From: Actinoallomurus iriomotensis
GTDB lineage: Bacteria; Actinomycetota; Actinomycetes; Streptosporangiales; Streptosporangiaceae
Reading direction: 5' to 3'
Assembly (NCBI RefSeq): GCF_030269445.1
Contig: NZ_BSTJ01000001.1
Coordinates: 1,797,489-1,861,488 of the forward strand
DNA length: 64,000 bases
Shown here: in pieces, positions 37,837 to 46,339 of the stretch
Numbering within the stretch: the stretch's first letter is position 1
Layout: each line of letters begins with the position of its first letter
The notes under the pieces: generated by a model
The model's input: only the letters and a program-made list of their open reading frames with translations
Databases searched by the model: none
Told to the model about the DNA's origin: nothing
Program-made: the position numbers and the translations under genes

Positions 37837-40651
37837 TGGAATCCCCCGTGAAGAAGCGGTCGACGACCTGCTTGGCGGCGGTACCCCGGTCGTATTCCCC
37901 GTACTTTTCGAGAAATTCACGCCTTTTCTTGGCGTACCGGGTGGTGAGGCCGGGCAGGTCGGCGAGCGCGGCGAACAGCTCGTCAGGCTCGCTCAGCACC
38001 GGTCCAGGACCCTCTTTGCGCAGGTCGAAGTAGGTGCCGCGGGACCGGACGTAGTCCTCGAGGTCGGGGGCGAAGAACACTGTGGGGCGATCGAGCAGGG
38101 CGTAGTCGAACATCAGCGACGAATAGTCGGTGACGAGCGCGTCGGAGAGCAGCAGCAGCGACGTGACGTCGTGCACCGCGCCGACGTCGCGGACCACGCC
38201 GCGCAGGCTCGGCGGCACGACCGCGGTGTTGAGGTAGTGCGGGCGGACCAGGAGCACGTGGGTCTCGCCGAGCTCCTCGGCGAACTCCTCCAGGTCGAAC
38301 GGCATCTCGAACTTCTTCTGCGCCTTGCCGTTCGCCCCGGCGCGGAACGTCGGCGCGTACAGCACGACCGTGCGCTCGTCGCCGGTCAGCTTCAGCTGTT
38401 CGGCCAGCTTGGCCGTGTCGCCGCCGTTCACCAGGGCGTCGTTGCGGGGGTAGCCGCTGCGGATCAGCTCGGCGCGCACGCCGAGGCCCTTGGCGAGGGT
38501 CCGCGCGTCGTGCTCGGAGCGGATCAGGAAGGCGTCGTAACGGTCGATCGTCCGCTGGAAGCGCGACCGCCTGGCCTTGCTGCCGCGCTTGAGCTCCGGG
38601 TCGTCGAACCCCATCCGCTTGTACGCCGAGCCGTGCCAGGTCTGGATGTAGGTCGTCTGCGGCCGTTTCGCGGCGTCCTGCGGGAAGCCCTGGTTGTCCA
38701 CCCAGTAGCCGGCCCGCGCGAGCGCCAGGTAGTACTGCCAGGACCCGCGGCGCACGAGCCTCGCGTCCTTGGGGAAGCCCGCCGGGCTCTTGGCGTACGA
38801 CCAGATCGCGGTGTGCTTCCCCCCGGACCTGCGCAGCTCTTCGTAGATGTACTTGGGGTTGTCGGAGTACTGCTTGCCGAGGTGGCTCTCGAACACGATC
38901 GTGTCGCGCCGGATCGGCAGCCGGACGAACAGCCGGTTGTAGACGGCGATCTTCGTCTTCCGGCGGGTGAAGACGTCACGCCACCGTCGTTCGGCGCGCA
39001 GCAGCGCGGTCCACCACCGGCGCCCGCGCCCGGTGGCGGCGAACCTGCGCAGCGTCGCGAGCGTGACGCGGCCGGCCCACCCGTACGCGACGAGACGGAA
39101 GGCCATCTCCCCGTTCTCCGGGATGTACGCCTCGAAGTGGTCGCCGGCGAGGCGGGTCAGGCGCGGCCGTACCGGCACCGACATCTCCATCGGCTGGTTC
39201 GCGAACAGCCGGATGAACAGCTCCTCGTCGCCGGCCTCGAGCCGCAGGCGCAGGCCCCAGCTCTGGTCGAGGAAGCCGAGCGGCCGCACGTCGCGGCCCG
39301 GCAGGACCTCGGCCGTCCAGCGCAGCCGCCCGTCCGCGTGCGTCACCTCGGCCGGCACGGCGAAGAACCGGCCGGTCCGGCTGCGGTCGCGGAACTCCAG
39401 CCGTGCGCTGAGCGGGACGCCGGCGCCGATCCGGTCCAGCGGGTTGACGACGTCTCCGGCGAGCCGGAGCACGCGCCCGTCGCGCACCATCTCGGTGACG
39501 CTTCCGCCGGGGTTCAGCGACTTGAGGGGCAGCGAGTGGATGCCGAGCTCGGTGACGTCGAGGATCCGGCGGCCCTGTTCGGTGTCGAGGTGGTCGCCGG
39601 ACCAGTAGATCCGCCCGTCGCGCTCGACCAGCGGCGCGGTCAGCCGTGGCTTGCCGGTCTTGCCCTTGCCGACGTAGTCCGCGGCGCTCACCGCGCCCTC
39701 GTAGTCGCCCTGGGCGACCATGAAGCCGATGATCGCCTGGAGCTCGTGGGCCTCGTCGTACGCGCGCGGGTCGATCGTGGCCATGTACTCGCGGGCCAGG
39801 GCGAGGAACGCCTCGCGGTAGTCGTCGTCGCGGCTGCGCAGACCCCGGACGTACAGCAGCAGGTCGTGGTTGAGGAACTTCACGTCCTTGGACAGCTTGA
39901 GATCGTCGGCGCCGTACCGCGCATAGACCGCGTCGATGCGCCGGAAGATCTCCAGCCGGTCGGAGAAGTTCCGCAGCTCGGCCCGCTGGTTGGTGATCGA
40001 GAGGGTCTCGGCCTTCTCGTAGATCATCCAGTTGTAGACGCGGTGCGGGATGATGGCGATCTTCCGCGCGGCCAGGTACGCCTGCGTGCTGAACAGCAGG
40101 TCCTCATAGTGCAGGCGTTCGACGAACCGCAGGCCCTCGCGGTCGAGGAAGTCGCGCCGGTAGAGCTTGTTCGTGGACAGGGTGTCGTAGAGCAGCTCGG
40201 GGTACTCCCGCACCGAGGCGTACACGCCGCGCTCGCGGTAGACGCCGCGGTACCAGACGCGTTCCTCGTCCTTGTCGGGATAGACGCGCCAGCAGCAGCC
40301 GGAGACGAGCTCGGCCTCGTGCTCCTCGGCGGCGGCGACCAGGTTGCGGCAGGCGTGCCGATCGAGCGTGTCGTCGCTGTCGAGGAACATCAGGTACGTG
40401 CCGCGCGCCGCGGCGATCCCGTCGTTGCGCGGCTGCCCGCAGCCACCGGAGTTCTCCGCCCGGTGGATCACGCGGACCCGGTCCTCGGCCATCGCCAGCT
40501 CGTCGGCGACCGCGGCGGTCCCGTCGGTGCTGGCGTCGTTGACTATCACCACCTCGACGTCACGGTGAGACTGGCCGAGCGCGGAGCGCACGGCGGCCGG
40601 CAGCCGATCGGCATCGTTGTAGACGATGACGATCACGCTGACGTCTGTCAT
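37829..40651 (-). CDS. Fused GT2 glycosyltransferase and TagF-like polyol-phosphate polymerase
   Basis: A 940-aa protein. Residues 1-300 form a GT2 domain (VSVIVIVYNDADRLPAAVRS, IVNDASTDGTAAVAD, MFLDSDDTLDRHAC with the DSDD metal site). A middle region of about 250 residues is beta-rich. The C-terminal 400 residues match the CDP-glycerol glycerophosphotransferase family (YIQTWHGSAYKRMGFD, IRSGYPRNDALV, VVLYAPTFRAGANG, VTDYSSLMFDYALLDRPTVF, LDRPTVFFAPDLEDY). Such proteins build teichoic-acid-like polyol phosphate polymers, with the GT2 part adding sugars. Start ATG 40651 follows GAGGGG. LCP genes nearby fit wall attachment of the polymer. Confidence 0.88.
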   Translation of the reverse strand: MTDVSVIVIVYNDADRLPAAVRSALGQSHRDVEVVIVNDASTDGTAAVADELAMAEDRVRVIHRAENSGGCGQPRNDGIAAARGTYLMFLDSDDTLDRHACRNLVAAAEEHEAELVSGCCWRVYPDKDEERVWYRGVYRERGVYASVREYPELLYDTLSTNKLYRRDFLDREGLRFVERLHYEDLLFSTQAYLAARKIAIIPHRVYNWMIYEKAETLSITNQRAELRNFSDRLEIFRRIDAVYARYGADDLKLSKDVKFLNHDLLLYVRGLRSRDDDYREAFLALAREYMATIDPRAYDEAHELQAIIGFMVAQGDYEGAVSAADYVGKGKTGKPRLTAPLVERDGRIYWSGDHLDTEQGRRILDVTELGIHSLPLKSLNPGGSVTEMVRDGRVLRLAGDVVNPLDRIGAGVPLSARLEFRDRSRTGRFFAVPAEVTHADGRLRWTAEVLPGRDVRPLGFLDQSWGLRLRLEAGDEELFIRLFANQPMEMSVPVRPRLTRLAGDHFEAYIPENGEMAFRLVAYGWAGRVTLATLRRFAATGRGRRWWTALLRAERRWRDVFTRRKTKIAVYNRLFVRLPIRRDTIVFESHLGKQYSDNPKYIYEELRRSGGKHTAIWSYAKSPAGFPKDARLVRRGSWQYYLALARAGYWVDNQGFPQDAAKRPQTTYIQTWHGSAYKRMGFDDPELKRGSKARRSRFQRTIDRYDAFLIRSEHDARTLAKGLGVRAELIRSGYPRNDALVNGGDTAKLAEQLKLTGDERTVVLYAPTFRAGANGKAQKKFEMPFDLEEFAEELGETHVLLVRPHYLNTAVVPPSLRGVVRDVGAVHDVTSLLLLSDALVTDYSSLMFDYALLDRPTVFFAPDLEDYVRSRGTYFDLRKEGPGPVLSEPDELFAALADLPGLTTRYAKKRREFLEKYGEYDRGTAAKQVVDRFFTGDSNA

Positions 40652-40752
40652 GAAGGAAACCCCTCGAACTCCAAGAGAATGAACACATTCCGCGGACACG
40701 TCGTAACCGGCTAACGAATGATCGACTTGGGGGGATCCTTAGGATCTGAGAT

Positions 40753-41439
40753 GTGCCGCGTGAACGCATCCTGATCGTCGAGGACGACTCCGTCATCGGG
40801 GCCGAGTTGCTCAAGGCCCTTTCCGCGAGCGGCTACGACGCCGCGCTCGCCACGAGCGGCCGGGCCTCCGTCGCCGACGCTCTCGCCCATCCGCCGGATC
40901 TCATCCTGCTCGATCTCGGGCTGCCGGACATCGAAGGCGTCGAGCTGTGCCGCCGGCTGCGCGCCGACCTGCCGCAGACCGTGATCGTCGTGCTCACCGC
41001 CCGTACGGAGGAGTTCGAGGTCGTGGTCGCCCTCGACGCCGGAGCCGACGACTACCTCACCAAGCCGTTCCGGCTCACCGAGCTGGTCGCGCGGATCCGC
41101 GCCCACCTGCGCCGGCAGAGCGCGGTGCCGGGCGACTCGGTCGTCTCGGTGGGTCAGGTCCGCGTGGACCTGCCCGCACGCCGGGTGCACGCCGCCGGAG
41201 CCGAGGTGCTCCTGCGGCCGAAGGAGTTCGACCTGCTGGCGGCCCTGGTGACGCGCGCGGGCGAGGTGGTCACCCGCGAACAGCTCATGGACGAGGTCTG
41301 GGACGAGAACTGGTTCGGCCCGACCAAGACCCTCGACGTGCACGTCTCCACCCTCCGCCGGAAGCTCGGGTCGTACGCGACCATCACGACTCTCCGCGGG
41401 CGCGGCTACCGGTACGAACGCGACGCGGACGGGGAGTGA
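40753..41439 (+). CDS. OmpR/PhoB-family response regulator
   Basis: A 228-aa regulator. Receiver: acidic pocket Asp11-Asp12, phospho-acceptor Asp54 (LLDLGLPD), Thr82 and Lys104 (YLTKPF). Winged helix at about 130-225 (LLRPKEFDLLAALVTRAGEV, TKTLDVHVSTLRRKL, TLRGRGYRYE). TAGGAT at 40740-40745 places transcription near the GTG, so the mRNA is probably leaderless. The only kinase gene nearby is convergent, 7 bp after its stop. Confidence 0.92.
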   Translation: MPRERILIVEDDSVIGAELLKALSASGYDAALATSGRASVADALAHPPDLILLDLGLPDIEGVELCRRLRADLPQTVIVVLTARTEEFEVVVALDAGADDYLTKPFRLTELVARIRAHLRRQSAVPGDSVVSVGQVRVDLPARRVHAAGAEVLLRPKEFDLLAALVTRAGEVVTREQLMDEVWDENWFGPTKTLDVHVSTLRRKLGSYATITTLRGRGYRYERDADGE

Positions 41440-41446
41440 TGAGCGG

Positions 41447-42745
41447 TCAGGACGGTGACTGATGGCGGCTACCGTATCCACCCGCAGGCAAAAGCAAGCT
41501 AAATGTGGGGGGCGAAGAACGTCGCAGGATGAGGCGGCCGCCCTCCGCTTCGGCCAAGGAACGGGCAAGCGCGAGCCCGATGCCGTGCCCGTCGGCCGGC
41601 GCGCGGAAGACGTCGACGCCGTCGGGCACCCCCGGGCCGTCGTCGGTGACGTCGATCGCCAGACCGGAGCCCAGGTCGGTCGCGGACACCGTGATCGGCG
41701 GCCGGCCGTGCGTGACGGCGTTGTCCAGCAGGACCCGCAGGATCTGCCGTACGGCCGCGAGTGAGGCCCGCACCTCCGGCAACTCGTCCGGCACTCGCAC
41801 GGTCACGTCCGTACGGGTCCGGACCTCATCGAGCAGGGCCCGCACGTCCAGCACGCCGTGGTCGCCCGCGCTACCGCGCGACAGCCGCACCAGGTCCTCG
41901 ATGATCTCCTGCAGGTGCTCGCCGCGATCCAGGGCGGTACGGATCACCGCGTGCGGATCGTCCTCGGCCAGTCCCGCCTCCAGCCCGAGGAGCAGGCCGG
42001 TCAGCGGGGTGCGGAGCTGGTGGGAGACGTGCGCGCTGAAGGCGCGCTCACGGTCCAGCACGTCGCCGAGCCGCCGGGCGGTCGCCTCCAGGGCGCGACT
42101 CGCGGCGTCGGCCTCCCGTACGCCGACCGTCCTGGCCCGGATGGAGAAGTCGCCGCTGCCCAGGGCCTGCGCGTCTCTGGTGAGGCGTTCGAGCGGCGCG
42201 GCGAGGCGCACCGCCTGCCGCCGCGCCACCACGGCCGCCAGCCCGACCACGAGGATCGCCAGCGCCGCCATCAGCAGCCACGCCCGCTCCACCCGCGCCG
42301 AGATGCGGTCGTACGGCGTCGCGACCCGGATCACCGCGACGATGGACTCGTCGGAGGGCACCGGCGCGGACACCGTCAGCAGCCCGTGCTCGACCGCTTC
42401 GTGGACGTGGCCGTCGTCCGCGTTCCCGGCGACGGGCGAGTAGTCGGGCCCGCGGCCGGTGACGCGCCGTCCGTCCAGGGTGTAGACGCCGACGGTCAGG
42501 CGCCGGGACATGCGGGTCACGATCGGCACCGGCCGGGGGTCGCGCGCGATGGAGTCGGGAACCTCGGCCGAGATGCGCGTGGCGTCGCGTTCGAGCGAGA
42601 CGACCGCCTCGTCGCGGTACAGCCGCTGGAGCACCACCGCGAGCGGGAGCGCGAACAGCACGACCGCCGCCGCGGCGACGCCGACGATCGCGACCAGCAC
42701 ACGGCGCCGCAGGGGACGGCCCTCCGCCGGGGGGTTTCCGGTCAT
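41447..42745 (-). CDS. Membrane sensor histidine kinase
   Basis: A 432-aa kinase. TM1 at about 14-38, an extracytoplasmic sensor of about 115 residues, TM2 at about 155-175, HAMP, then the H-box with His242 (FSAHVSHQLRTPLTGL) and ATPase motifs N (VLLDNAVTHG), G1 (VTDDGPGVPDG) and G2 (GHGIGLALARSLAE). It is tail to tail with the response regulator gene, unlike the usual shared operon, but is likely its partner. The start ATG lacks a clear ribosome binding site. Confidence 0.9.
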   Translation of the reverse strand: MTGNPPAEGRPLRRRVLVAIVGVAAAAVVLFALPLAVVLQRLYRDEAVVSLERDATRISAEVPDSIARDPRPVPIVTRMSRRLTVGVYTLDGRRVTGRGPDYSPVAGNADDGHVHEAVEHGLLTVSAPVPSDESIVAVIRVATPYDRISARVERAWLLMAALAILVVGLAAVVARRQAVRLAAPLERLTRDAQALGSGDFSIRARTVGVREADAASRALEATARRLGDVLDRERAFSAHVSHQLRTPLTGLLLGLEAGLAEDDPHAVIRTALDRGEHLQEIIEDLVRLSRGSAGDHGVLDVRALLDEVRTRTDVTVRVPDELPEVRASLAAVRQILRVLLDNAVTHGRPPITVSATDLGSGLAIDVTDDGPGVPDGVDVFRAPADGHGIGLALARSLAEAEGGRLILRRSSPPTFSLLLPAGGYGSRHQSPS

Positions 42746-42773
42746 CCGGTCATTCTGCCCCCGGTCCGGCGGT

Positions 42774-42798
42774 GCCCCTGCCACTCTGCGGCAGGGGC
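42774..42798 (-). terminator. Hairpin after the first LCP gene
   Basis: A 9-bp stem, GCCCCTGCC and GGCAGGGGC, with a 7-nt loop, 28 bp after the LCP1 stop and before the kinase gene. No T tract. It probably ends LCP transcription. Confidence 0.6.
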
Positions 42799-42826
42799 CG
42801 TCTCAGAGGAGCCGGGGACCGGTGCG

Positions 42827-44344
42827 TCAGCCGCAGACGTTCTTCAGCGACGTCGCGCCCCCGGAGGAGGACGACTTGGCCGAGGGCGAGGCGTTCGCGC
42901 CGGCACGCCTGGCCTTCGTGGACGTGCTCGCGCTCGGAGTGCTCGCCGGCGCCGCCGTCGCGGGTTTCGTGCTGTTGGCGATGGCCTTCGCGGCCGCCTG
43001 GCGCATGACCGTCAGGCTCGGCTCGTAGACGTGGAACCCGGCGACCTTGCCCGGGTTGTAGGGCATGCTCTGGATGTCGGCGCCCTTCTTGACCGTGCCG
43101 GACAGCTTCACCAGTGCGGGCAGGAGCGCCGCGGGAATGTTGGTGGAGATGGTGTTCTTGGCGGCATTGGCCAGCTTCTGGAAGTTGGCGACGACCTTCT
43201 GCGGGTCGGCCTGGTCCGCGATGTCCTTCATCAGGCACTTCTGCCGGTCCATGCGGTGGAAGTCGTCGTCCGCGTCGCGGGAGCGGCCGTACCACAGGGC
43301 CAGGTTGCCGTTGAGGTGGTGCGTACCGGCTGAGAGCCAGCCCGTCGGCGGCTTCGTCTGGACGCCGTTCACGATCTCACCGCCGATCGGCAGGCGCTTC
43401 TCGACGTGCACGGTCACGCCGCCCATGGCGTCGACGATGTCCTTGAACCCGTTGAGGTTGACGAGCACGTAGTAGTCGATCTTCAGGCCGGTGAGGTAGC
43501 CGATGGCGTCCCCGACCAGGTGCGGGCCGCGCTGACCCCTCTTGTATCCGGGCTCCAGCTCGGGATGCCGCTCGCCCTGGATGTACAGCTCGTTCAGCAG
43601 GCCCTCGCCGCCGGGGTGCTGGGGGTTCGCGGCGTCGCCGGTGTAGCCGTAGGGCCACAGCTTCCGCATCTTCGGCGGCACGGGGAACTTCTGCAGGCTG
43701 CGCGGCAGGCTGAGCAGCACGGTGTTGCCGGTCTTGGTGTCGATGCTCGCGACCGTCATGCTGTCGGTGCGGATGCCGGTACGGTCGGCGCCGCCGTCAC
43801 CGCCGAGCAGCAGCACGTTGATGCGCGGCTTGTTCTTCCAGGGGTCGGACGCGTTGACGGCGGTGTTGCCGTCGCCGGCGAAGATGCTCGACAGGGTGTC
43901 GCGCAGCACGTACGTCGCGTTCGCCGCGTACACCAGCGGCGTGCAGACCATCAGCGCCATGATCACGACGAGGGCGCCGGAGGTGATCCGCATCGCGGTC
44001 GGCAGCCCCGGGGGCCGCACCACCTGGAACGAGCGGATCACGATCACCGCCCACGCGATCGCGAGCACGATGATGCCCGCGATGATGACGTTCAGCCAGG
44101 TGTCCTGGACCACCATCTCCTTGAGCTTGTCCTGGAAGGCAAGCCCGACCGTCGCCGCGCTGAAGATGAGGGCCGCGAGCAGTCCCATGAGAGTGAAGCC
44201 CGTGGCGCGGCGGCCCGCCCAGATGTGCGCGATGCCCCAGACGACGGCCGAGGCGACAGTGAGTCCCAGGGCGCGCCAGAGGCCGGCGACCGGGATCGGC
44301 TCACGGCCGTTCACCGCCCGTCCTCCGTACTGCCGCGGTGCCAT
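42827..44344 (-). CDS. LytR-CpsA-Psr (LCP) family wall-polymer ligase 1
   Basis: A 505-aa membrane protein with four N-terminal membrane helices (LTVASAVVWGIAHIWA, FTLMGLLAALIFSAATVGLA, LNVIIAGIIVLAIAWAVIVI, SGALVVIMALMVCTPLVYAA) and an extracytoplasmic LCP domain: LLLGGDGGADRTGIRTDSMT, LSLPRSLQKFPVP, INELY-type turn and WYGRSRDADDDFHRMDRQ with the conserved Arg residues. LCP enzymes transfer undecaprenyl-linked glycopolymers to peptidoglycan. The tail is Ala/Ser/Thr-rich. AGGAGACTTC precedes the ATG. LCP2 next to it is a paralog with its own upstream gap. Confidence 0.92.
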   Translation of the reverse strand: MAPRQYGGRAVNGREPIPVAGLWRALGLTVASAVVWGIAHIWAGRRATGFTLMGLLAALIFSAATVGLAFQDKLKEMVVQDTWLNVIIAGIIVLAIAWAVIVIRSFQVVRPPGLPTAMRITSGALVVIMALMVCTPLVYAANATYVLRDTLSSIFAGDGNTAVNASDPWKNKPRINVLLLGGDGGADRTGIRTDSMTVASIDTKTGNTVLLSLPRSLQKFPVPPKMRKLWPYGYTGDAANPQHPGGEGLLNELYIQGERHPELEPGYKRGQRGPHLVGDAIGYLTGLKIDYYVLVNLNGFKDIVDAMGGVTVHVEKRLPIGGEIVNGVQTKPPTGWLSAGTHHLNGNLALWYGRSRDADDDFHRMDRQKCLMKDIADQADPQKVVANFQKLANAAKNTISTNIPAALLPALVKLSGTVKKGADIQSMPYNPGKVAGFHVYEPSLTVMRQAAAKAIANSTKPATAAPASTPSASTSTKARRAGANASPSAKSSSSGGATSLKNVCG

Positions 44345-44374
44345 GAAGTCTCCTGATCCTCTGCTCGTGGCCGG

Positions 44375-44386
44375 TCACAATTGTGA
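44375..44386. promoter_or_regulatory. Perfect palindrome upstream of LCP1
   Basis: TCACAATTGTGA is a perfect 12-bp palindrome 31 bp upstream of the LCP1 start, in an AT-rich part of the gap 44345-44558. It may be an operator. The rest of this gap carries no recognised gene. Confidence 0.4.
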
Positions 44387-44558
44387 TGAGCGCGCGATGC
44401 AACACCGTGCGAAAGGCAAAGTGATTGAATGGAAGCATTCAGTAACACTTGGCGAGGTTTGATGGATCGTACCGTACGTATGACCACACCTGCCGCGATT
44501 GCCCGGTAAGGCCCGCTCACCACGTTCGACGCCGTACGCATGGTCGGTTACGCCTGCC

Positions 44559-46106
44559 TCAGCCGCACGCCGTCGTCAACGAGACGGCCTTGCTCTTGTG
44601 CCGTCCGGAGCTCTTCGAGGCGCTCGGGCTCGTGCTCGGGTCCGCGCTCACGCTCGGGTCGGCGCTCGTGCTCGGGTCGGCGCTCGTGCTCGGGTCGGCG
44701 GTGGCGCCGGGGGTGGCGGAAGGAGAGGCGGAAGACGTGCGCCGCGCCTCCTCGCTCTCGGCGATCGCCTTGGCCGCGGCCTGGCGCATCACGCGCACGT
44801 CCGGCCGCACGTTCTGGAACTGCGGCGGCACGTACATCAGGCTGGTGATCTGCGCGCCCTGCTTCATGGTCCCGGACAGGCGGACGAGCGCGGGCAGCAT
44901 CTCCGCCGGTATGTCCGTGGAGATCGTCTTCTTCGCCGCCTCGGCGAGCTTCTGGAACTTGGTCAGCACCCGCTGCGGGTCGGCCTGCTCGGCGACGTCC
45001 TTCATCAGGCACTTCTGCCGGCCCATGCGGACGAAGTCGCTGCTCATGGTGCGCGACCGTCCGAACCACAGGGCCTGCTTGCCGTTGAGCCTCCGGTCGC
45101 CGGCCTTCAGCACACCGGTCGGCGCGCTGCCGTCCTCCGGCCCGCCGTACGGGATGTCCTGACCGATGTGCACCTTGACGCCGCCCATCGCGTCGATGAT
45201 GTCGGCGAACCCGAACAGGTTGACCAGGACGTAGTAGTCGATCGGCTGCCCGATGAGGTAGGAGATCTCCTCGCTGACCAGCGCGGGGCCACGGCGGCCC
45301 TTGGCGTAGCCGGGCATCATCGACTTGTCGTCCTCGGCGTCCTGGTACAGCTCGTTCAGCAGCCCCTCGTCGCCGGCCGACACCCCGGTGAACCCGCTCG
45401 GCCACCGCTTGCGCAGCCGGGGGACCACCGGGAAGTACTGCAGGTTGCGGGGCAGGCTGAACAGCACGGTGTCACCCGTGTGGGTGTCGATGCTCGCGAC
45501 GGTCATGCTGTCGGTCCGCACGCCGACGCGGTCGCCCGCGCCGTCCCCGCCGATCAGCAGGATGTTGACGCGCGGCTTGTCCTTCCACGGATCGGCGACG
45601 TTCTTGACGACCGGCGGCTTCGCCTGGTCGGCATGGAAGATCGTGTGGATGGTGTCGCGCAGGGTGTAGGTGTCGCGGGCCGCCCAGACGAGCGGCGTGC
45701 AGACGCCGATGACGAGGACGACCACCACGCCGCCCGCGAGCACCCGCGGCAACACCGACAGGCCGCGCGGCCGCACGATCAGGTACGAGCGGACGACCAC
45801 GGCCGACCACACGAGCGCGAGCAGGAGGATGCCCCCGATGATCCCGGCCAGCCAGTCGCCCTGGACCGCGACCTGCTTGAGTTCGTCGCGGAAGTCCAGC
45901 ACGACGATGACGGCGCCGCCGATGACGAGCGCGAGGAGCGCCATGAGGAGCGAACCCACGACGCGTCGCCCCGTCGCCAGGTGGGCCACGCCCCAGACGA
46001 CGGCGGAGGCGATCGTCAGCCCCAGGGCATGCCAGACGGAGCCCTCCCGCTCGTCCCCGGACGCGCCGTCCACGTCATCGTCGGCGGGGGAACCGACTCG
46101 CCCCAT
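44559..46106 (-). CDS. LytR-CpsA-Psr (LCP) family wall-polymer ligase 2
   Basis: A 515-aa paralog of LCP1 with the same four-helix N-terminus (LTIASAVVWGVAHLATGRR) and LCP domain (LLIGGDGAGDRVGVRTDSMT, FSLPRNLQYFPVV, FGRSRTMSSDFVRMGRQK). Its tail has an imperfect Asp-Pro-Ser-Thr-Ser-Ala repeat encoded by about three 18-bp units near 44638-44700. It ends in a Cys-Gly like LCP1. AGAGGAGTGCAT precedes the ATG at 46106. A duplicated LCP gene suggests two wall polymers or overlapping roles. Confidence 0.92.
   Translation of the reverse strand: MGRVGSPADDDVDGASGDEREGSVWHALGLTIASAVVWGVAHLATGRRVVGSLLMALLALVIGGAVIVVLDFRDELKQVAVQGDWLAGIIGGILLLALVWSAVVVRSYLIVRPRGLSVLPRVLAGGVVVVLVIGVCTPLVWAARDTYTLRDTIHTIFHADQAKPPVVKNVADPWKDKPRVNILLIGGDGAGDRVGVRTDSMTVASIDTHTGDTVLFSLPRNLQYFPVVPRLRKRWPSGFTGVSAGDEGLLNELYQDAEDDKSMMPGYAKGRRGPALVSEEISYLIGQPIDYYVLVNLFGFADIIDAMGGVKVHIGQDIPYGGPEDGSAPTGVLKAGDRRLNGKQALWFGRSRTMSSDFVRMGRQKCLMKDVAEQADPQRVLTKFQKLAEAAKKTISTDIPAEMLPALVRLSGTMKQGAQITSLMYVPPQFQNVRPDVRVMRQAAAKAIAESEEARRTSSASPSATPGATADPSTSADPSTSADPSVSADPSTSPSASKSSGRHKSKAVSLTTACG
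44638..44700 (-). repeat. Short tandem repeat in LCP2 tail
   Basis: Units of 18 bp (GCTCGGGTCGGCGCTCGT and near copies) repeat about three times and code for Asp-Pro-Ser-Thr-Ser-Ala. Copy number may vary between strains. Confidence 0.7.
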
Positions 46107-46339
46107 ATGCACTCCTCTGTCCCAGACCGGGACCATAGGTCTCAACCTGTACGAGACGCGTAAAAGCCCCGTGCAGATTGCGAAGTGAACGAGGCAACAC
46201 GAACGGTGACCCTAGCGGCTGATCTACGCCGATGCGCACATCCTCGGCGAATGCCAAGGTGTTACGACGATCCGCAATTGTTTTCGTCACTTTTTGGGAT
46301 CCCTGCGGGCGAGGGCGCGGTCCGCCGCGGACTGCCATC

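Noticed and set aside
37808..40714. Long plus-strand open frame of 968 codons
   Set aside because: It is the antisense shadow of the GT2-TagF gene, with Val/Arg/Gly-rich sequence typical of GC-rich antisense frames.
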